From positions 1 through 63,298 of the forward strand of contig DBDE01000020.1 in the NCBI GenBank assembly GCA_002293425.1: a stretch of 63,298 nt of DNA, written 5' to 3'. Below are positions 17,026 to 25,202 of this stretch, piece after piece. This stretch comes from Alistipes sp. UBA940 (GTDB taxonomy: Bacteria; Bacteroidota; Bacteroidia; Bacteroidales; Rikenellaceae). Numbering within the stretch: position 1 is the first letter of the stretch; every line of letters begins with the position of its first letter. Both the position numbers and the translations under genes were made by a program. The notes beneath the pieces were generated by a model. The model did no database searches, was not told the origin of the DNA, and saw only the letters and a program-made list of their open reading frames with translations.

Positions 17026-17311
17026 AAATATTTCGTTTTAAGTAATTTTCAATTTCCGTGCCAAGCTTCCTCAGCCTCTCCACGTCGTTATCCACCGACA
17101 CCCCCGCCTTCAATCTCACATTTTCCATCGCCAGTTCCAGTGCCGCCAGGGCCAGCTGGTCCTTGGGGAGCAGATTGGGGTGGGCGTTTGCCATAAAGAG
17201 CCGGTTGACCTCCTTTTCGGCGTAGCGGTAGAGTTCTTCGTCTTCCCGCTCGATGCCCGGAAAGGGGTAGGTGGAACCCGCGATTTTCAGCGTTATGGAT
17301 AGTTTAGCCAC
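17024..17311 (-). CDS. zapA: Cell division protein ZapA
   Basis: A 95-residue FtsZ-ring stabiliser. It matches the family in length and layout: an N-terminal beta-rich head (SITLKIAGSTYPFPGIEREDEELYRYAEKEVNRLF) and a C-terminal coiled coil that forms the tetramer (ALAALELAMENVRLKAG..DVERLRKLGTEIENYL). It is 5 bases downstream of a small coiled-coil gene and upstream of a 6S-like RNA and rny. Confidence 0.9.
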   Translation of the reverse strand: MAKLSITLKIAGSTYPFPGIEREDEELYRYAEKEVNRLFMANAHPNLLPKDQLALAALELAMENVRLKAGVSVDNDVERLRKLGTEIENYLKRNI

Positions 17312-17316
17312 CTTGG

Positions 17317-17580
17317 TTATTTGTTGAGTAATTTAATGCACCCGTCCACTTGCCGGATGACGGCATCCACGCGGCTCACGTCTCCGAAGGTGTGGGCCAG
17401 CTCCTTGACCGCCAGCTTTTTATCGAGCTCTCCGACCTTTCGGGCCAACCGTTTGTTCTCCTCTTTGAGTTTTTCGCGGCCCTCCCTGAGCTTTTCGACA
17501 TCGTCCCGCAACCGCCCGTTGTCAGCGATCAACTCCCTGACACTGCGTTCCAAACTCTCCAAAACTCCTTTGCCGGCCAT
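17317..17580 (-). CDS. Small coiled-coil protein beside ZapA
   Basis: The start is taken as ATG 17580 (MAGKGVLESLERSVRELI), ten bases after the G of a TATCTTTG promoter element; the longer frame to 17592 would run into that element. The 87 residues are almost entirely heptad-patterned coiled coil (LERSVRELIADNGRLRDDVEKLREGREKLKEENKRLARKVGEL), ending in 'RVDAVIRQVDGCIKLLNK'. Size and position suggest a ZapB-like partner of ZapA in the division ring, but sequence alone cannot prove this. Confidence 0.75.
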   Translation of the reverse strand: MAGKGVLESLERSVRELIADNGRLRDDVEKLREGREKLKEENKRLARKVGELDKKLAVKELAHTFGDVSRVDAVIRQVDGCIKLLNK

Positions 17581-17589
17581 AACTTTCCA

Positions 17590-17597
17590 CAAAGATA
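17590..17597 (-). promoter_or_regulatory. -7 element of the zapA operon
   Basis: Reads TATCTTTG on the minus strand; the ATG at 17580 follows nine bases later. A tandem array of GAAGAGT/GAAGAAT units (17607-17636) lies just upstream. Confidence 0.6.
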
Positions 17598-17662
17598 ACT
17601 AAAAATAATGAAGAGTGAAGAATGAAGAGTGAAGAAAGCAAAAGAAAAACTTCCTTCATTTT

Positions 17663-18943
17663 TCATATCATCTGCGCCAGCAAATCGTAATCCCCCGCCG
17701 TTTCGGCTATCAAGACATCTATAAATTGACCCTCCCGAATATTTTCGGCACAGGGAAGCAGCACCTCCCCATCCACTTCGGGCGAGTCCCACTGCGAACG
17801 GCACACCCAAAAATCGCCCTCCCGCCGGTCGACCACAACCCGCATCGTGGTGCCCACCCGGACCGCATTTAGTTCTGCCGAGATCCTTGCCTGCAACTCC
17901 ATCAACCGCTCGACGCGGGATTGCTTGACATCGTCGGGAATATTGTCCGCCAGATTGTCTCCCGCATAAGTCCCCTCTTCGGGCGAATAGGCAAACACCC
18001 CCAGCCGCTCGAACCTCGTCTGGCGGACAAATTCCAGCAGCTCGCAGAAATCCTCTTCCGTCTCGTTCGGATAGCCCACCAACATCGTCGTCCGCAACGC
18101 CAAATCGGGAACCCTTGCCCTCAACTCGCCAATGAATTGCCGCGTCGCTTCGCCTCCCAGTCCGCGTTTCATCGACCGCAGTTGGCCCTCGGCGATGTGT
18201 TGAAGCGGAATATCGAGGTATTTACAGATTTTCGGCTCGGCGGCCATCAGCTCCACCACGTCGTCGGGAAAACCGGCCGGATAGCCATAGTGGAGCCTTA
18301 TCCATTCGATGCCCTCTATCTGTGCGAGTGCTTTGAGCAGCTTTGCAAGTCGCCGCTCACCATAGATGTCGAGCCCCCACAGGGTGATATCCTGCGCGAT
18401 GACTATCAGCTCCTTCACTCCCTGCGCGGCAAGGCTTCGGGCTTCGGAGATAAGAACCTCGGGCGGCACCGAAACGTGCTTTCCCCTGATGAGCGGAATT
18501 GCGCAAAAGCCGCATCTGCGGTCACACCCCTCCGAGATTTTCAGATAGGCATAGTGGGCGGGGGTAGAGATTTTGCGCAACGATGAGGGCTGGGCACACA
18601 ATTCCGCCGCAATATCGTCCAACGATCTCGCTCCGAAAAAGGCGTCCACTTCGGGGATTTCGGCGCGCAGTTCGTCGCCATAACGCTCGCTCAGACAGCC
18701 GATGACGTAGAGCCGCTCTATCTCGCCGCGCTTTTTTGCCTCGGCCAGCTCCAATATCATATCCACACTCTCCTGTTTGGCGTCGCCGATAAAGCCGCAG
18801 GTGTTGATCACCACCGTCGCGGCCGCATTCACTTCGCCGTCGAACACCACGCGCCATCCCGCCGCTTCGCATCGTGCCGCCAGGTGCTCGCTGTCGACCA
18901 GATTTTTCGAGCAACCGAGGGTTATGATGTTCAGATTTTTCAC
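17663..18943 (-). CDS. rimO: Ribosomal protein S12 methylthiotransferase RimO
   Basis: A radical-SAM enzyme that methylthiolates an Asp of ribosomal protein S12. It begins at GTG 18943 (VKNLNIITLGCSKNLVDSE), overlapping the ftsY stop by four bases (GTGA). The N-terminal domain has three Cys (LGCSKN, NTCGFIG, IGCLSE) for one iron-sulfur cluster, and the radical-SAM loop is CDRRCGFC. A TRAM domain ends the protein ('VGTTMRVVVDRREGDFWVCRSQWDSPEVDGEVLL'). The product is 426 residues, the normal length. Translational coupling to ftsY is likely. Confidence 0.96.
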   Translation of the reverse strand: MKNLNIITLGCSKNLVDSEHLAARCEAAGWRVVFDGEVNAAATVVINTCGFIGDAKQESVDMILELAEAKKRGEIERLYVIGCLSERYGDELRAEIPEVDAFFGARSLDDIAAELCAQPSSLRKISTPAHYAYLKISEGCDRRCGFCAIPLIRGKHVSVPPEVLISEARSLAAQGVKELIVIAQDITLWGLDIYGERRLAKLLKALAQIEGIEWIRLHYGYPAGFPDDVVELMAAEPKICKYLDIPLQHIAEGQLRSMKRGLGGEATRQFIGELRARVPDLALRTTMLVGYPNETEEDFCELLEFVRQTRFERLGVFAYSPEEGTYAGDNLADNIPDDVKQSRVERLMELQARISAELNAVRVGTTMRVVVDRREGDFWVCRSQWDSPEVDGEVLLPCAENIREGQFIDVLIAETAGDYDLLAQMI

Positions 18944-19905
18944 GAAAACAGCGTTTCGACAAATTCGCGACGGTCGAACACTCTCAGGTCGTCGATGCCT
19001 TCGCCCACGCCTATCCAGCGGACGGGCACGCGAAAACGGTGGCTTATCCCTATCACCACGCCCCCCTTTGCCGTGCCGTCCAGCTTGGTGATGGCCAGCG
19101 AGTTGACCTTGGTCGCGGCGGTGAACTCTTTGGCTTGCTCGAAAGCGTTTTGGCCCGTCGAGCCGTCCAGCACCAGCATCACTTCGTGGGGCGCGTCGGG
19201 GATCACTTTGGCCATCACCGAGCGTATTTTCGACAGCTCGTTCATAAGGCCCACCTTGTTGTGGAGCCGGCCTGCGGTGTCGATTATCACCACATCGGCA
19301 CCTCCTGCGACGGCACTTTGCAGCGTGTCGAAGGCCACGGAGGCGGGGTCGGAACCCATTTGTTGCTTCACCAGAACGGCTCCGGCACGCTGTGCCCACA
19401 CTTCCAGCTGGTCGATTGCCGCCGCGCGAAAGGTGTCGGCCGCACCGATGTAGACCTTTTTTCCAAGGCGCGTGAGTTTAGCGGCCAGCTTGCCTATGGT
19501 GGTCGTTTTGCCCACCCCGTTCACCCCCACCACCATCAGCACGTAGGGTCCGGCGACCTCTTTTATGTCATCCTCGAACGAACTCTGTTCCAGCAACGCC
19601 ACAATCTCGTCCCGGAGCACACCTTGCAGCTCCGAGGTGTTCACATATTTGTCCCTTTTGATGCGTGCTTCGATGCGCTCGATTATCTCGACGGTGGTGT
19701 CGACCCCGACGTCGGATGCCACCAGGGCCTCTTCCAGCTCATCGAGCACTTCGGCATCGACCGTCGAACGACCTGCCACGGCGCGCGACAGCTTGCCCAT
19801 AAAACCCTCTTTTGTCTTTTGAAGGCCGGCCGAGAGCGAAGATGCCTCTTCGGGTGAAGTTTCGGGTTGGGTTTTCTTTTTCTTGAATATATCGAACAGT
19901 GCCAT
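18940..19905 (-). CDS. ftsY: Signal recognition particle receptor FtsY
   Basis: The GTPase that docks signal-recognition-particle complexes at the membrane. The true start is Met 19905 (MALFDIFKKKK); the open frame continues upstream only because it runs antisense through the next genes. The 321 residues comprise the helical N domain and the G domain with GVNGVGKTTTIGKLA, DTAGRLHNK, TKLDGTAKGG and 'WIGVGEGIDDL'. The acidic A domain is almost absent, as in many Bacteroidota. A TACTTTTG promoter element lies 28 bases upstream. Confidence 0.97.
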   Translation of the reverse strand: MALFDIFKKKKTQPETSPEEASSLSAGLQKTKEGFMGKLSRAVAGRSTVDAEVLDELEEALVASDVGVDTTVEIIERIEARIKRDKYVNTSELQGVLRDEIVALLEQSSFEDDIKEVAGPYVLMVVGVNGVGKTTTIGKLAAKLTRLGKKVYIGAADTFRAAAIDQLEVWAQRAGAVLVKQQMGSDPASVAFDTLQSAVAGGADVVIIDTAGRLHNKVGLMNELSKIRSVMAKVIPDAPHEVMLVLDGSTGQNAFEQAKEFTAATKVNSLAITKLDGTAKGGVVIGISHRFRVPVRWIGVGEGIDDLRVFDRREFVETLFS

Positions 19906-19914
19906 AAATTTTCG

Positions 19915-19922
19915 TATTTTTG
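19915..19922 (+). promoter_or_regulatory. -7 element of the CDF transporter gene
   Basis: TATTTTTG matches TAnnTTTG and ends seven bases before ATG 19930; the transcript is probably leaderless or nearly so. Confidence 0.6.
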
Positions 19923-19929
19923 TGTGAGA

Positions 19930-20886
19930 ATGGCAAAAGTAGTAAAAAAACGCGATAAGGACAAAGCGTTGCGCACCACGTCGGTGGTGAGTATGGCGGG
20001 CAATGCCGTTTTGGCGGCGGCCAAACTGTGGGTCGGTGCGGTGGCGGGGAGTATGGCGGTGTTGGCGGACGGGGTCGATTCGATGGCGGATGTGATCATT
20101 TCGCTCATTATGGTCGTTGCGTCGGTTATTGTGGCGCGTCCGCCCAGCCGCAGGTTCCCGTTCGGGCTGGATAAAGTGGAGAATGTCGCGACGTTGGTGC
20201 TGAGTTTGATCATTTTTTACGCCGGTGGTCGGATGCTGGCGAGCTCTGTCGGCATTATTGTTTCGGGCCAGGAGCGGGCTTTGCCCGGGATGGTTGCGTT
20301 GTGGGTGACGGCGGGGTCGATTGCGGGGAAGTTGCTTTTGGCGTGGTATCAGTTTCGGGTCGGACGGCGGGTCGAGAGCTCGCTTATTGTGGCCAATGCG
20401 CGCAATATGCAGGGCGACGTGATCATTTCGGGCGGGGTGTTGGTGGGATTGTTTTTCACTTATGTGTTGCGGTTGCCGGTGTTGGATGCGGTTGTGGGGT
20501 GCGCCGTGGGGCTGTTTATCATCAAGACTGCTATCGAGATTTTTCTCGATTCGACGCTCGAGTTGGTGGATGGGGTGAAGGACGGTGAGGTTTACCGCAA
20601 GATTTTCGACGCCGTGGCGCGGGTTCCGGAGGCGCATCATCCCCATCACGTCAGGGCTCGGTTGATAGGCGGGGCGTGGATGATAGATCTGGACATCGAG
20701 CTGGACGGGGGGCTGAGTGTCGATCGGGCGCACGAGATCGCCGAGCGGGTGGAGGAGAACATTCGCTCGGAGGTGGAGCGGGTGTACGACATCGAGGTGC
20801 ACATCGAGCCGCTCGGTTTTCGTCACAAGCGCGAGCCGTTCGGGGTTACGCCTGCGATGTTGGACCGGAGTGGCGGTGAGGCATAA
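19930..20886 (+). CDS. Cation diffusion facilitator transporter
   Basis: A 318-residue metal/proton antiporter of the CDF family. I use ATG 19930 (MAKVVKKRDKDK), which fits the promoter; the frame opens earlier but those codons overlap ftsY. Six membrane helices occupy residues ~20-205. The metal-binding residues are present: 'VLADGVDSMADVI' in helix 2 (the HxxxD position reads DGVDSMAD, so the first ligand differs) and 'NMQGDVIISGGVLVG' in helix 5. The cytoplasmic C-terminal domain is rich in His (EAHHPHHVRARLIGG). Substrate is probably a divalent metal; which one is not clear. Confidence 0.9.
   Translation: MAKVVKKRDKDKALRTTSVVSMAGNAVLAAAKLWVGAVAGSMAVLADGVDSMADVIISLIMVVASVIVARPPSRRFPFGLDKVENVATLVLSLIIFYAGGRMLASSVGIIVSGQERALPGMVALWVTAGSIAGKLLLAWYQFRVGRRVESSLIVANARNMQGDVIISGGVLVGLFFTYVLRLPVLDAVVGCAVGLFIIKTAIEIFLDSTLELVDGVKDGEVYRKIFDAVARVPEAHHPHHVRARLIGGAWMIDLDIELDGGLSVDRAHEIAERVEENIRSEVERVYDIEVHIEPLGFRHKREPFGVTPAMLDRSGGEA
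19934..19941 (-). promoter_or_regulatory. -7 element of the ftsY promoter
   Basis: Reads TACTTTTG on the minus strand. It lies inside the first codons of the divergent CDF gene, so the two promoters overlap. Confidence 0.6.
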
Positions 20887-20889
20887 ATT

Positions 20890-23800
20890 TTGCACTATCC
20901 GTTTTTTCTTTTGAGAGTCATCGGCTTCATAACCAAGTTGCTGGCGTGGGTGATCGTCGTTGCCCTGGTGTTGGTCGTGTCGGTGCTCGTGGCTGTTTAT
21001 TTGCCTCCTGTTCAGCGGTTTGCAGTGGGGAAGGCGTCGACTTTGTTGGCCGAAAAGACGGGGATGCAGGTCTCCGTCGAGCGGTTTCGGTTGCGGTTTC
21101 CGCTTCGGGTGTCGCTGCGTGGAACGACGGTGGTTAGTCCTGCGGGGGACACTTTGGTGAGGGCGGACAGGGTGACCACGGGTGTGTCGCTTCGGCGGTT
21201 GCGGCAGCATTTGGTGAGGGCTCGGAGCATAGTTATCGTCGGGGCGGATGTGCGGATTCCCGATTCGGCGGGGGCGGACAGTTTGCCGTCGGAACCGAGG
21301 AATGAGGGGCTGATTCCGGTGCTCGATTGGAGCTTCGATGTCGGGCGGATAGATATTTCGGATAGTCGGTTGAGTGTTGCCGGTTTGGACTTCGAGCAGG
21401 TGGGGTTGGAGGCGCGCGATGTGGTTTACCGAGATGGGGCGGTGGAGGTCGATTTGCGCGATTTGACTCTTCGTGATGGACGGTGGGGGTTGGTTTTGGA
21501 GGGCGCGTCGGGCAGGTTGCAGGCTTCCTCGACGGAGTTTGCGGTGGAGGATTTTTCGGCCCGGACGGCCCGTTCTCACTTTTCGCTCACGGCTCGGGCC
21601 GGGTCGCAGATAGTGTCGCTCGATTCCGCAACGCCTGTCGATATTGCCCTCGACGGAGCAGTTTCGGCGGAGGATGTATCGAGTTTCGTAGAAACTCGTC
21701 AGCCCGTCGCCGCCCCCAGCGGCGGGCTGAAACAAGTTTCGCCCTTGCTCGGCGACGTTCTGAATTTTAACGTTTCGTTAAATGGACATCTGTCCAGGTT
21801 GACCCTCGACCGCTTCACCGCCGAGCTGCCCGACCATTTGCGGGTTACGGCGCGCGGTGTGGTCGAAGACGTTTTGACCCCTGCCCTGATTAAGGGATCG
21901 GCCGATGTGGATGCCGACCTTGCCGACATTGGTTTTGTAACGGCTTTTTTGCCCGACACGACCCGCATCGTCATTCCGCAGAATATGACTTTGGCGGCTG
22001 TGGGCGACTTCACGGCCCGCTCTTTCGACGTGGAGAACCTTTCGCTTGTCGCGGACGGGGGTCGGATCGTGGCGCGCGGTCAGGTCGATCTCGAACGGCA
22101 GGGTTATTCGGTTTCGGCGCGGGTGTTGAATTTTCCGGTGGGCGACTTTTTGCCGCGTGATTCGCTCGGTGTGGTCACTCTTTTCGCCACGGTTCGAGGC
22201 GCGGGGTTCGATCCGGTGGGCGGAATGAGGGCCCGGGCGCGGATCGATGTGCGGCGGCTGGATTGGAAGAGCTATGATCTGCACGATGTGACGCTTTCGG
22301 CTTCGGTCGATGGGGGCAGGTTCGAGGCCGATGTGTCGTCGGCCAACGAGTTGCTCTCTATGGAGTTGAGTGCGGCGGGGTTGCTTTCGCGCGAGCACAC
22401 CGAGGCGTGGGTTCGTACGGGCGATTTGTCGGTCGACATTTTTTCGCCTTTGCCCATCGACTCGTTGGTGAGGGCATCGACTATGGTTAACACCGAGGTG
22501 AGGCGGCAGCTCGGGGCGCGTCATTTCAGTGCCGACAGTTTACAGAGTGCGTTTCCCGATATTCGGTTGACGGCTCGGGCGGGTCGGCAGAACTTTTTGA
22601 GCGAGATTGCGCGGGCATCGGGGGTCGATTTTGCCGAGTTGCGTGCCGATGTTTCGACGGTTGAGGGGTCGCGGTTCGAGGTGGATGCCCGGGTGACAGG
22701 TTTCACGGCGGCCAAGGTGGTGCTCGACACCATTTCGTTTATGGCTCGGCGCAATGGTGCGGCGTTGGATTATGGGCTTCGGATGGCAGGCCGGCGGTCG
22801 CGCAATGCGTTAGTGGGCGACCATTTGGGGTTGGTGGAGGTTTCGGGCAGTGTGGGCGGCAATGAGTTGTCGGTGGATGTTTTGCAGCAGAACCGCCGCG
22901 GGGAGACCGGATTTCGATTTGGCGCGTTGGCCACTTTGCGTGATTCGGTTCTCAATGTCAGGATGACCCCGCTCGATCCCGTTTTGGCTTATGAGCAGTG
23001 GACGGTGGACGGCGCGGGGATGGGCGGCGATTGGTTGGAGGTGGGGTTGGACGGGGCGTTGCGCGCGGACCTGCAATTGACCGGCACCACTCCGGGCGAG
23101 TATATCAACCTTTCGTCGGCAACGTTGGCCGATACGCCCGATGCGGCTTTGCGGTTGGATGCCGCGGGGCTGGATATTGCTGCCGCGCTGGGTTTGTTCC
23201 CCACTATGCCGCAGAGCTTCGGGGGGTTGTTCTTTTCGGACGCCACTTTCGGGTTGCTTCGGGAGGAGGGTCGGCGCAATATCGTCGCCATCGGTTCGGT
23301 GGGGGTGGAGGGGTTGAGCTATGGTGGTCGCAGGGTTGCCGACGTCGAGGCGCAGGTCGATTTCCAGTCGGGGGCGAGCGGAGCGATGGAGTTGGAGGCC
23401 AATTTGTTGCTCGACCGGACGGTGGGCATTTCGGCCAAGGGGACATACATCGGCGAGCAGATGGACTTTGCGCTCGACATTCCTCAGTTTCCGTTGCGCC
23501 TTGTCGAGGGTTTTGTGCCCTCCGAGGCGGGGGTGCGCTTTGCCGGAAATCTGGATGGCCACGTCGGTGTTCGGGGCACGGCCGCCGAGCCGTTGCTTGC
23601 GGGCGAGGTGGGGTTTGTCGACGCTTCGGCCTATGTCGGGATGACGGGAACGACCCTGCGCATTTCGCCCGAGCGCATCACCCTCGACGGACGTACGCTG
23701 GCCTTCAACGATATAGGCATCATCGCTCCCAACAATCGCAAGCTCACTTTGGGGGGCACGTTCGATTTGACCGACACGGGTCGCCCCAGGGCCGATATGA

Positions 23801-25047
23801 CCATTCGCACCGACAATTTCCAGCTCGTCAATTCGACCCATATCGGCGGTTCGCAGGTCTATGGCAATGCCGCTTTCGATGCCGACATCACTCTCCGCGG
23901 GCCTTTGTCGTCGCTGTCGGTCAGGGGTGATGTCGACCTTTTGTCCTCCACCGATATTGTTTACATTATGCGCAACCGTTCGCGGGTCAGGGACGAAAAG
24001 CAGCATATCGTCGAGTTCGTCGAGTTTGCCGATTCGCTCTACACGGCCGCACCCGATGTGGCGGCGGTGACGGGTTTGAAGCCGCGGATAGATATGCTGG
24101 TGGGGGTGAATATCGCCGACGGGTTGGAGGCTACGCTGAGCCTGGACGAGCAGAACGAGAACCGCGTCGAACTCATCGGCGGGGGCGATCTGACCTTTTC
24201 GATGAATACCCAGGGCGATGTTCGCCTCAGCGGGCGTTATGAGTTGAGCGGCGGAACGGTTTATTATCGCCCCCCGATGATAGCTCAGAAAGTTTTTGCG
24301 GTCCAGCGCGGCAGTTATGTGGAGTGGACGGGGACGGCGGCCAACCCCGAGTTCCACGTTTCGGCAACCCAGAGTATGGAGGTCGAACTCACCTACGACG
24401 ACGGCCCGGGCGAGCAGGTCGATTTCGACATTTCGGTCGACATTTCGGGCACGTTGGGCCGGATGGATATGCGCTTCGATCTGGCCGCACCGAGCAATTT
24501 GGCCATCCAGAACCAGTTGCTCGGGATGGATGCCGAGGAGCGGATGCGCCAGTCGCTCACATTGTTGCTTTATGGTCAGTATACGGGCCCGGGTGTTTCG
24601 AGCAAGGGGGCGTCGTTCGATGCGCGCCGCCAGATAGCCGACTTCATTTCGCGCGAGGTCAACCAGTGGGCGCGCAACAATCTGCGGGGAGTCGATTTTT
24701 CGATGGGAATCGACCGGCGCACCGATGGCATTTCGGGCGGTACCCACACCGACTATTCATACAGTGTGTCGAAGAGCCTGTTTTCCGATCGGGTGAAGCT
24801 TTCGGTGGGCGGCAGTGTGAGCGACAATGCGACGGGCGACAACTTTGCGGGTAATCTGTTGGAGGATGTTTCGTTGGAGTACCGCATCAACGATCGCGGG
24901 ACGATGCTTTTGAAGCTCTACCACTATAACACCCGCGAGAGTATCCTCGAAGGCGAGGTGACGGAGACCGGCGGCGGCTTCATAATGCGCAAGAAGGTCA
25001 ACAAGATAGGCGACATATTCAAACGAAAAATGAAGAACGAAAAATGA
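20890..25047 (+). CDS. tamB: Translocation and assembly module TamB
   Basis: A 1385-residue AsmA-like/TamB protein that spans from the inner membrane to the outer membrane and takes part in outer-membrane protein or lipid transport. An N-terminal anchor (GFITKLLAWVIVVALVLVVSVLVAVYL) precedes a very long run of beta-strand repeats, ending in the conserved DUF490 domain (from about residue 1030: 'VRGDVDLLSSTDIVYIM', 'LSGRYELSGGTVYYRPPMIAQKVFAVQRGSYVEWTG'). TTG at 20890 is assumed as the start; another TTG at 20912 is possible. Residues ~263-280 are encoded by a two-hairpin repeat (21680-21729). The gene overlaps the open frame leading into tamL. Confidence 0.93.
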   Translation: MHYPFFLLRVIGFITKLLAWVIVVALVLVVSVLVAVYLPPVQRFAVGKASTLLAEKTGMQVSVERFRLRFPLRVSLRGTTVVSPAGDTLVRADRVTTGVSLRRLRQHLVRARSIVIVGADVRIPDSAGADSLPSEPRNEGLIPVLDWSFDVGRIDISDSRLSVAGLDFEQVGLEARDVVYRDGAVEVDLRDLTLRDGRWGLVLEGASGRLQASSTEFAVEDFSARTARSHFSLTARAGSQIVSLDSATPVDIALDGAVSAEDVSSFVETRQPVAAPSGGLKQVSPLLGDVLNFNVSLNGHLSRLTLDRFTAELPDHLRVTARGVVEDVLTPALIKGSADVDADLADIGFVTAFLPDTTRIVIPQNMTLAAVGDFTARSFDVENLSLVADGGRIVARGQVDLERQGYSVSARVLNFPVGDFLPRDSLGVVTLFATVRGAGFDPVGGMRARARIDVRRLDWKSYDLHDVTLSASVDGGRFEADVSSANELLSMELSAAGLLSREHTEAWVRTGDLSVDIFSPLPIDSLVRASTMVNTEVRRQLGARHFSADSLQSAFPDIRLTARAGRQNFLSEIARASGVDFAELRADVSTVEGSRFEVDARVTGFTAAKVVLDTISFMARRNGAALDYGLRMAGRRSRNALVGDHLGLVEVSGSVGGNELSVDVLQQNRRGETGFRFGALATLRDSVLNVRMTPLDPVLAYEQWTVDGAGMGGDWLEVGLDGALRADLQLTGTTPGEYINLSSATLADTPDAALRLDAAGLDIAAALGLFPTMPQSFGGLFFSDATFGLLREEGRRNIVAIGSVGVEGLSYGGRRVADVEAQVDFQSGASGAMELEANLLLDRTVGISAKGTYIGEQMDFALDIPQFPLRLVEGFVPSEAGVRFAGNLDGHVGVRGTAAEPLLAGEVGFVDASAYVGMTGTTLRISPERITLDGRTLAFNDIGIIAPNNRKLTLGGTFDLTDTGRPRADMTIRTDNFQLVNSTHIGGSQVYGNAAFDADITLRGPLSSLSVRGDVDLLSSTDIVYIMRNRSRVRDEKQHIVEFVEFADSLYTAAPDVAAVTGLKPRIDMLVGVNIADGLEATLSLDEQNENRVELIGGGDLTFSMNTQGDVRLSGRYELSGGTVYYRPPMIAQKVFAVQRGSYVEWTGTAANPEFHVSATQSMEVELTYDDGPGEQVDFDISVDISGTLGRMDMRFDLAAPSNLAIQNQLLGMDAEERMRQSLTLLLYGQYTGPGVSSKGASFDARRQIADFISREVNQWARNNLRGVDFSMGIDRRTDGISGGTHTDYSYSVSKSLFSDRVKLSVGGSVSDNATGDNFAGNLLEDVSLEYRINDRGTMLLKLYHYNTRESILEGEVTETGGGFIMRKKVNKIGDIFKRKMKNEK
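21680..21729. repeat. Two-hairpin repeat inside tamB
   Basis: Hairpin 1 is CGAGTTTC-GTA-GAAACTCG (21680-21698). Hairpin 2 has arms CAGCCCG (21700-21706) and CGGGCTG (21723-21729). It is translated in frame (SFVETRQPVAAPSGGLK) and resembles the unit in mnmE read on the plus strand. Confidence 0.85.
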
Positions 25048-25068
25048 AAAATGAAAAAAGTTTTTCTT

Positions 25069-25165
25069 CGAACTTCTGTGAAACTCGCATCGTCCGCCCG
25101 TGGGGGCGATGGCTTTCCCGCCGCGAGCGAATAGCGAGCGGTGAGAAGCCGGAGCAGAAAGTGCC
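25069..25165. repeat. Repeats in the tamB-tamL junction
   Basis: A degenerate two-hairpin unit (25069-25111; hairpin 2 arms CATCG/CGATG) is followed by a second structured repeat (25112-25165) with outer arms GGCTT/AAGCC around a stretch containing GCGAATAGCGAGCGG. The second repeat recurs at 41757-41812 with arms GGTTT/AAACC, a compensated change. The open frame of tamL runs through both, but the gene probably starts after them. Confidence 0.75.
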
Positions 25166-25202
25166 GAGCAAGGCTCGGCGGCCCCGAATGGATAGGGCGG
25201 CG

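Noticed and set aside
19906..21735. Very long minus-strand open frame continuing upstream from ftsY
   Set aside because: It runs antisense through the CDF transporter and tamB, is rich in His/Arg/Pro as expected for shadow frames in this G/C-biased code, and ftsY has a clear start at 19905 with a promoter.
25044..25202. Extended N-terminus of TamL starting at 25044
   Set aside because: These codons read through simple repeats and two structured repeats, while ATG 25203 (or 25188) gives a proper lipoprotein signal peptide.
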